Part shown: positions 62,901 to 64,000 of the stretch, one piece after another
Numbering within the stretch: the first letter of the stretch is position 1
Layout of the letters: each line of letters begins with the position of its first letter
From: Lytechinus pictus
Lineage: Eukaryota; Echinodermata; Echinoidea; Temnopleuroida; Toxopneustidae
Direction: 5' to 3'
Assembly (NCBI RefSeq): GCF_037042905.1
Contig: NW_026974141.1
Coordinates: 4,704,001-4,768,000 of the forward strand
Length of the DNA stretch: 64,000 nucleotides
Program-made: the position numbers and the translations under genes
Notes under the pieces: generated by a model
Databases searched by the model: none
What the model was told of the DNA's origin: nothing
The model's input: the letters and a program-made list of their open reading frames with translations, nothing else

Positions 62901-63523
62901 GAACCACGTTTACGCGTCTACATAGTTCATCCCTATAGGATATATATGAAGGTTTTATGTCCGATATGATACAAAGATTACTTTGACCTTACTTTTTTTC
63001 TTTAATACATGATTTTTACACCGCGTGTGTGTTTAATAAATATTATTGACATGGTCATATGCCTACCTTATACATATCTGTGTGATATCATGGTACAATG
63101 CTATTTAACAGGTGAATTATGAGGGTTGGATCTCCTATGTCACTGTGAAATAATATTACCGTTGCATTTTCGAATGTGCGATGTGATGGACAGGCAAATA
63201 TACAACTTTTGTCATTTTAGAGAATTTGACGAGATGATATGATGAGAATACCGAAATTGGGCCAGATTCTATTTACTTATATTTAGTTGGTAGAAATTGT
63301 ATTACTTGACCAAAGAATCAAGTCATGCCGTGATATTTTTACTGTGCTTTTTAATCGAAAATTATTTCGTATATGATTTTTTTTACAGCATATAAGCCGA
63401 AAGGAAAGGAATTCATCTGTTCCCTACTGTCAAGTCCAGAAGGAATTCCAGTTCTCAATACAGCCAACGTCAAAGCACCTGAAGATTATACTCCAGGATG
63501 GAGGAAAAGTACAGAAAAGAATG
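40467..63523 (+). CDS. ANK-ZU5-UPA-Death(x4)-ZU5-UPA multi-exon gene (3' end outside window)
   Basis: I reconstruct 18 plus-strand exons joined by GT..AG introns: 40467-43130, 44461-44652, 45209-45366, 48061-48095, 49135-49467, 50642-50889, 51530-51667, 52691-52853, 53267-53312, 54689-54981, 56267-56282, 57152-57411, 57739-57849, 58329-58658, 60180-60431, 61440-61775, 62734-62951 and 63389-63523. Phases match at every junction through exon 16, giving about 1,858 codons to that point. The order is about 28 ankyrin repeats, ZU5, UPA, two clear Death domains, two divergent Death-like segments, then a second ZU5 and the start of a second UPA. ZU5-UPA-Death is the module of UNC5, PIDD and ankyrins, proteins that act as receptors or cytoplasmic scaffolds in apoptosis and cytoskeletal anchoring. 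No signal peptide or membrane segment is visible, so I infer a cytoplasmic scaffold. The second ZU5-UPA could belong to a neighbouring gene or to a fusion; phase continuity favours one gene. No symbol is given because the family is expanded and orthology cannot be read here. Confidence 0.8.
43131..44460 (+). other. Intron 1 of the ankyrin gene
   Basis: GT..AG intron of 1.33 kb. It holds a fragment of SINE tail with an ATT repeat near 43535-43645; I see no other structure in it. Confidence 0.7.
43535..43645 (+). repeat. SINE 3' tail remnant with (ATT)n
   Basis: The words gccgggtaataatagcag match the 3' part of the SINE at 27800-28082 and end in about eight ATT units. No tRNA head is visible, so this is a truncated copy. 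Confidence 0.5.
44461..44652 (+). CDS. Exon 2: ankyrin repeats continued
   Basis: A 64-codon phase-0 exon follows the pyrimidine-rich acceptor ctttcttcttccgttgtag and ends at AGG|gtgaga. It encodes VSQVEVLDIQHAIEHGHSPS followed by SSGADLNAQ and DGQTCLHNAI, which are the hairpin and helix 1 of ankyrin repeats. The frame joins exon 1 without a break. Confidence 0.85.
44930..45150. mobile_element. Possible hAT tip fragments in intron 2
   Basis: The left part reads tagtggcggatccgggggca, like tips of hAT-type nonautonomous elements. A poly-C run and atagacccgcccatgggc follow at 45091-45135. Target duplication is not clear. Confidence 0.3.
45209..45366 (+). CDS. Exon 3: last ankyrin repeat
   Basis: The exon follows acceptor tgtgtttttcag in phase 0 and ends at TCGAG|gtgatt in phase 2. 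It encodes a further ankyrin unit containing LLENGARIDVEDADGNLPIQ. It closes the repeat stack before the ZU5 domain. Confidence 0.85.
46125..46200 (-). mobile_element. Penelope-like 3' tail of the inverted copy
   Basis: On the minus strand it reads gatacctgaagaaggccgaa, then gaccgaaagcttgtactaat, a layout often seen at Penelope-type ends. It lies downstream of the minus-strand endonuclease and differs from the tail of the plus copy. Confidence 0.4.
46432..46908 (-). pseudogene. Penelope-like element, inverted copy of the GIY-YIG endonuclease end
   Basis: On the minus strand a frame encodes cysteine-rich CNCRVKEDCPLRRNC, then VYFGLAGGTFKERFRNHTKS and NETELSKYIWDL, which is the GIY-YIG endonuclease domain of Penelope-like retroelements. 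This arm is an inverted copy of 47236-47704. It keeps four bases (at the THGQRDTITKVYFG junction) that the plus copy has lost, so its endonuclease frame is intact. It lies in intron 3 of the ankyrin gene. Confidence 0.75.
46909..47294 (+). pseudogene. Penelope-like element, C-terminal reverse transcriptase fragment
   Basis: The plus strand encodes YKEALNNSGYRGDIEF, then RNVTWFNPPYSSNVKTNIGG and FINLVEKHFPKGHKLHKIFN, a well-known thumb-side block of Penelope-like reverse transcriptases. The palm with its catalytic aspartates is absent, so the copy is 5' truncated. The frame runs into a stop near 47292 where the downstream endonuclease frame is +1 shifted. Confidence 0.75.
47236..47592 (+). pseudogene. 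Penelope-like element, plus-strand GIY-YIG endonuclease (frameshifted)
   Basis: This holds the same cysteine motif and GIY-YIG block (KVYFGLAGGTLKKRFRNH) as the inverted arm. A 4-nt deletion near 47377, relative to the minus copy, splits the frame, and a second shift separates it from the reverse transcriptase. The element cannot make a full protein. Confidence 0.75.
47750..47810 (+). ncRNA. Hammerhead ribozyme motif of the Penelope-like element
   Basis: CTGATGA lies at 47758-47764 and GAAA at 47785-47788. Stem II pairs G65-C84, C66-G83, G68-C82, C69-G81 and C70-G80 (47700 numbering) with C67 bulged. Stem III is ACC/GGT with loop ATT, and the GTA cleavage site ends at 47797. Stem I begins C57-G98, T56-A99, G55-C100. 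Penelope-like elements are known to carry such minimal-stem-III hammerheads. Activity is not shown. Confidence 0.6.
47885..47965. repeat. (TA)n microsatellite in intron 3
   Basis: Interrupted TA dinucleotides followed by a (TG)n stretch to about 48020, directly upstream of exon 4. It is a likely slippage and alignment trouble spot. Confidence 0.85.
48061..48095 (+). CDS. Exon 4: short linker exon
   Basis: A 35-nt exon lies between acceptor ttattactttcag and donor CCGAG|gtaaga, entering in phase 2 and leaving in phase 1. It encodes LTSLEDIKSYR and links the ankyrin stack to ZU5. It is supported by exact phase agreement with exons 3 and 5, which would otherwise be out of frame. Confidence 0.75.
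48947..49035 (+). repeat. (CA)n microsatellite in intron 4
   Basis: CACACA with ACACCC variants over about 90 bp, ending 100 bp before exon 5. The rest of intron 4 (48096-49134) shows no structure that I recognise. Confidence 0.85.
49135..49467 (+). CDS. Exon 5: first ZU5 domain
   Basis: A 111-codon exon (phase 1 to phase 1) with acceptor ttttacatcag and donor AACG|gtaagt. The product has the ZU5 core: ALGDHGVSVIIPSDAI (the LxxxGVxLxIPxGAI motif), CRITVTLLE, a segment CRGIKCDPGDMIFNKPVMI and the strand RIPHC. ZU5 domains pack against UPA in UNC5, PIDD and ankyrins. In PIDD the region after ZU5 autocleaves at HFS; the comparable segment here reads HCFSV, which does not show that motif cleanly. 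Confidence 0.85.
49590..50330 (-). pseudogene. Decayed non-LTR (LINE) reverse transcriptase C-terminus in intron 5
   Basis: The minus strand from about 50320 encodes VNCDAEYADQVWCRNLFQ, then LNDATRRVIGRLRPIPVS and SGILAPP, the typical post-RT block of LINE pol genes. Further on, ITIAPGTKFHSGVELPCRR fits the later PPGxxLPR motif. Several stops and shifts break it. Confidence 0.5.
50642..50889 (+). CDS. Exon 6: UPA-like region, part 1
   Basis: The acceptor is tttttaatgatcag and the donor GCG|gtaagt; phase 1 in, phase 0 out. It encodes a basic serine-rich linker (TSRRRSSTSPDK), then CRVYGRHLELYIDYCAEW and KKIDFHLHLHANLPGMDA, a beta-rich segment at the place where UPA follows ZU5 in UNC5-type proteins. 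Assignment to UPA rests on position and beta pattern. Confidence 0.75.
51530..51667 (+). CDS. Exon 7: UPA-like region, part 2
   Basis: A 46-codon phase-0 exon with acceptor ctttattctag and donor AAGGAG|gtaaat. It encodes an acidic start DAEEEERKQSYHKAHPSV, followed by a charged, histidine-rich stretch. It sits inside the UPA-like region; no catalytic residues are recognised. Confidence 0.75.
51827..52190 (+). mobile_element. tRNA-derived SINE in intron 7
   Basis: A-box-like tcagtcggtaaagtg at 51834 and B-box ggtacgagtccaccc at 51874 give a tRNA head. A conserved body (gctccgtccctcggatagga, then gggaaaccccggggtactgg) follows. The head resembles the one at 63876. Confidence 0.65.
52691..52853 (+). 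CDS. Exon 8: UPA-like region, part 3
   Basis: The exon begins after tattatgatcttag in phase 0 and ends at GCAG|gtaatt in phase 1. It encodes alternating beta-strand sequence (RILLPVTV, FPVTITIAQ, DVAIYFAFVF) that fits the last strands of a UPA-like fold. It is the last beta module before the Death domains. Confidence 0.75.
53267..53312 (+). CDS. Exon 9: short acidic linker before Death domain 1
   Basis: A 46-nt exon with acceptor tttgcaacccag and donor GTACG|gtaagc, phase 1 in and phase 2 out. It encodes DDEEQDTSVEIASSVR. The same phase pair and a similar ending (x-S-V) recur in microexon 11 before Death domain 2. Confidence 0.75.
53386..53550. repeat. Palindromic MITE, outer piece, intron 9
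   Basis: ACAAATAGCGAATA at the left is the complement of TATTCGCTATTTGT at 53536-53549. The arms pair through gtgcgagatttcgcat and atgcgaaatttcgcac, with a central tattcaac/gttgaata stem. No coding sequence. Confidence 0.65.
53551..54350. mobile_element. TIR element TTGTACAACGCCT containing a second, nested palindromic MITE
   Basis: TTGTACAACGCCT at 53551 is inverted at 54338-54350. Inside, 53665-54110 is an element with inverted ends CCGTGTTTACACTTAATCGG, flanked by TA at 53663 and 54111. The inner element is built from repeated palindromes of the word CTCGCGGTTCAGAACCGCGAG joined to AATCGGC blocks. Confidence 0.6.
54505..54580 (-). repeat. SINE tail fragment in intron 9
   Basis: Matches the 3' part of the SINE at 9036-9354 (atatagcgctttatcaatct, then ctacgactgctcaa). 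A poly-G run follows at about 54630-54643. Confidence 0.5.
54689..54981 (+). CDS. Exon 10: Death domain 1
   Basis: The exon runs from acceptor ccatttcttaccag (phase 2) to donor ACAG|gttagt (phase 1). The product has Death-fold helices in order: HSIAEKMSVNHFYDLGIALG, then IPKLDAIEY, then QQAMYQLLVKWKQ with the conserved W, then AAKDALLSVMESLDL. Death domains form homotypic complexes in apoptosis and innate immune signalling. The partner cannot be told from sequence alone. Confidence 0.85.
54982..56266 (+). other. Intron 10, carrying a TIR element
   Basis: The intron holds the element at 55683-56192. The 54982-55682 part shows no structure apart from a weak exon-like stretch at 55182-55246 that I rejected on phase. 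Confidence 0.55.
55683..56192. mobile_element. TIR element with ends TATGCTTTTCACACTGCA and GGGGTTAAGG repeats
   Basis: The left end tatgcttttcacactgca is inverted at 56175-56192 (tgcagtttgaaaagcata). Interior pieces repeat ggggttaaggatagt several times and contain palindromes around a poly-G run (gtggggctaag/cttagccccac). No coding capacity. Confidence 0.65.
56267..56282 (+). CDS. Exon 11: 16-nt microexon before Death domain 2
   Basis: The bases between tgcgtatatcag and gtaagt form a 16-nt exon. Phase 1 in and phase 2 out is exactly what is needed to join exon 10 (phase 1 end) to exon 12 (phase 2 start). It gives D-L-G-S-V-S across the junctions, parallel to the SSV end of exon 9 before Death domain 1. 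The donor is a full consensus. Transcript evidence is lacking. Confidence 0.6.
57152..57411 (+). CDS. Exon 12: Death domain 2
   Basis: The exon begins after aaataaaaatag and ends at GAAG|gtatgt (phase 1). It encodes the Death-fold pattern LILSKTIKANQFYEVGRLLG, KMDLQHIKH, NIQMLYKWKSSQ and QTLKLVWESIQAVG, and is clearly paralogous to exon 10. The acceptor has a weak pyrimidine tract; the frame and the microexon phase support it. Confidence 0.8.
57739..57849 (+). CDS. Exon 13: acidic linker
   Basis: The acceptor gacgtcttcttttttcag is strong and the donor GTGG|gtgagt is good; the exon is phase 1 on both sides. It encodes a hydrophilic acidic linker (LDQVPAEDT, YESEDMDSYTEVG). No domain is recognised. 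It spaces Death domain 2 from the next death-like segment. Confidence 0.75.
58329..58658 (+). CDS. Exon 14: linker plus divergent Death-like domain 3
   Basis: A phase 1/1 exon with acceptor tttttttatttcgaag and donor GAAG|gtaagt. After a glycine-rich linker (DARGGSGGGTPVKY) it encodes a helical segment VCLLGKSLCLGDDVILEII, SVLHSIARQILDIWW and SSKLLLEYNITKIKE. The spacing of LG, the central helix and the W matches a Death fold, but identity is low. Confidence 0.75.
58860..59796. mobile_element. Tandem-repeat transposon with GTCTCACCTGCAT ends in intron 14
   Basis: GTCTCACCTGCAT at the left is inverted at 59784-59796. A GC-rich CGACGG stretch opens it, then about four 162-192 bp units repeat. 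Each unit contains AAGGTCAAAGGTCA. Confidence 0.75.
60045..60105 (+). repeat. Poly-C run upstream of exon 15
   Basis: A CCCCCCCCCC tract near 60088-60100. The remainder of intron 14 outside the transposon (58659-58859, 59797-60179) shows nothing else. Confidence 0.6.
60180..60431 (+). CDS. Exon 15: divergent Death-like domain 4
   Basis: A phase 1/1 exon between caatgccctcag and GAAG|gtaaat. It encodes DLLTLCHRVTVNSSRVLQIM, then VVMKMLNQWLQKCG (conserved W position) and DRLLAIAQAFRFNDAAKMIA. Helix spacing fits a Death fold; assignment is by pattern only. Confidence 0.75.
61085..61305 (+). repeat. (CA)n microsatellite in intron 15
   Basis: Imperfect CACACA/CACCC repeats over about 200 bp, roughly 130 bp upstream of exon 16. 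The rest of the intron (60432-61085) has a poly-G run at 60466-60482 and nothing else recognisable. Confidence 0.85.
61440..61775 (+). CDS. Exon 16: second ZU5 domain
   Basis: A phase 1/1 exon with acceptor ccatgtcttcag and donor CCAA|gtaaga. It encodes a textbook ZU5 start: GGTLALDQLGVTLSIPEGAI, followed by VVTLQVSTHDAP, VLVTPVIE and VVLPHC. It is closer to the ZU5 consensus than exon 5. Its phase allows in-frame joining to exon 15, which would make a protein with two ZU5 domains. It could instead open a second gene whose start lies in a different exon. Confidence 0.8.
61776..62733 (+). other. Intron 16, no recognisable content
   Basis: AT-rich intron of 958 bp. I see no repeats or coding blocks in it. 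Confidence 0.5.
62734..62951 (+). CDS. Exon 17: ZU5 end and second UPA start
   Basis: The acceptor is tttcaaattaccacag (phase 1). It encodes EIVFHTRHLQVLALSS, then QLRCVVFQPIILTPEEEP and RLRVYIVHPYRIYMK, the ZU5-UPA border pattern. The 3' border is uncertain: the only nearby donor is AAG|gtttta, giving phase 0, while exon 18 needs phase 1. An extra short exon or a different donor is probably missing. Confidence 0.6.
63389..63523 (+). CDS. Exon 18: second UPA, continued (last exon seen)
   Basis: The acceptor is atgattttttttacag and the donor AATG|gtaatg; phase 1 in and phase 1 out. It encodes YKPKGKEFICSLLSSPEG and a hydrophilic tail ending WRKSTEKN. It sits where exon 7 sits in the first module. 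The gene continues past the window. Confidence 0.65.
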
Positions 63524-63875
63524 GTAATGTTTCATTTTCATGGAAGGGGAGGGGGGGGGGGGTTAACAGGAAATGTGGGGGTACCTAAGAGGGGCCATTT
63601 TGTAGGCAAATGTGGTGTATAAGAATGCATATTGCCCCCAACTCTAACCTTAGATGCTTAGATTACCGGATATGCACCACATTACGATTTCCGTTGGTCA
63701 CGTGAATGCAGAAGATGTTGAAAGAAATGGAACCAACTTCGGATTCACCATGCACACTCAAAGTATTTTTTTTTATTAATTCAAACAATGGCCCAAACTT
63801 AATGGGATTCAATATTCTAAATAACATAGTGCACAGTCGTTTACCATGTTTACACGACAACAACGTTAACAACAA

Positions 63876-64000
63876 AGGGCTGACTGGTAAAGCGCCCGCC
63901 TCATGAACCGGAAGTTGTGTGCTCGATCCTCGGCCGAGTCATACCAAAGACTTACAAAAAGGGACCGTCTGCCTTCTTTCTTGCTGGGCGTTCAACAATC
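63876..64000 (+). mobile_element. tRNA-derived SINE, cut by the window edge
   Basis: A-box-like gactggtaaagcgcccgcc near 63882 and B-box-like gtgctcgatcctcgg near 63919 give a tRNA-type head. It resembles the SINE in intron 7. It is not a folding tRNA, as the acceptor and anticodon arms do not pair. Confidence 0.6.

Overview
The window is AT-rich animal DNA and reads as a marine invertebrate deuterostome, most likely an echinoderm such as a sea urchin. The grounds are: a long ankyrin-repeat gene joined to ZU5, UPA and several Death-fold exons (a family known to be expanded in sea urchins and amphioxus); small introns with GT..AG borders; abundant tRNA-derived SINEs; many palindromic MITEs; a Penelope-like retroelement with a hammerhead ribozyme motif; and many AGGCCTA-type words. 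The species is inferred, not read directly.

Positions 1 to about 40,220 hold no gene that I can support. They hold transposon debris and repeats: MITEs with TA, TTAA or 8-bp target duplications, a 400-bp CTTT tract, SINEs, a 6.2-kb tandem array with a 1442-bp period (20826-27057), a 1.47-kb hAT-like element (28541-30010) inserted in one arm of a 4.7-kb inverted repeat, a 270-bp-class minisatellite (30567-32420), a tip-repeat element with an internal duplication (37283-38070), and a Tc1-like foldback element (38463-40220).

From 40,467 to the right edge lies one large plus-strand multi-exon gene, for which I reconstruct 18 exons. Exon 1 (2.66 kb) encodes about 26 ankyrin repeats. Exons 2-4 finish the ankyrin stack, exon 5 is a ZU5 domain and exons 6-8 a UPA-like region. 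Exons 9-10 encode a first Death domain and exons 11-12 a second one, reached through a 16-nt microexon. Exons 13-15 encode two more divergent Death-like segments. Exon 16 is a second ZU5 and exons 17-18 the start of a second UPA. Splice phases agree at every junction through exon 16; the exon 17/18 junction is not solved, and the gene runs off the right edge. By domain logic the product is a cytoplasmic ankyrin/PIDD/UNC5-like death-fold adaptor or scaffold.

The introns are full of mobile DNA: a Penelope-like element arranged as an inverted pair (intron 3), a decayed LINE on the opposite strand (intron 5), a SINE (intron 7), nested palindromic MITEs (intron 9), a TIR element (intron 10) and a tandem-repeat transposon with four perfect DR1 nuclear-receptor motifs (intron 14).
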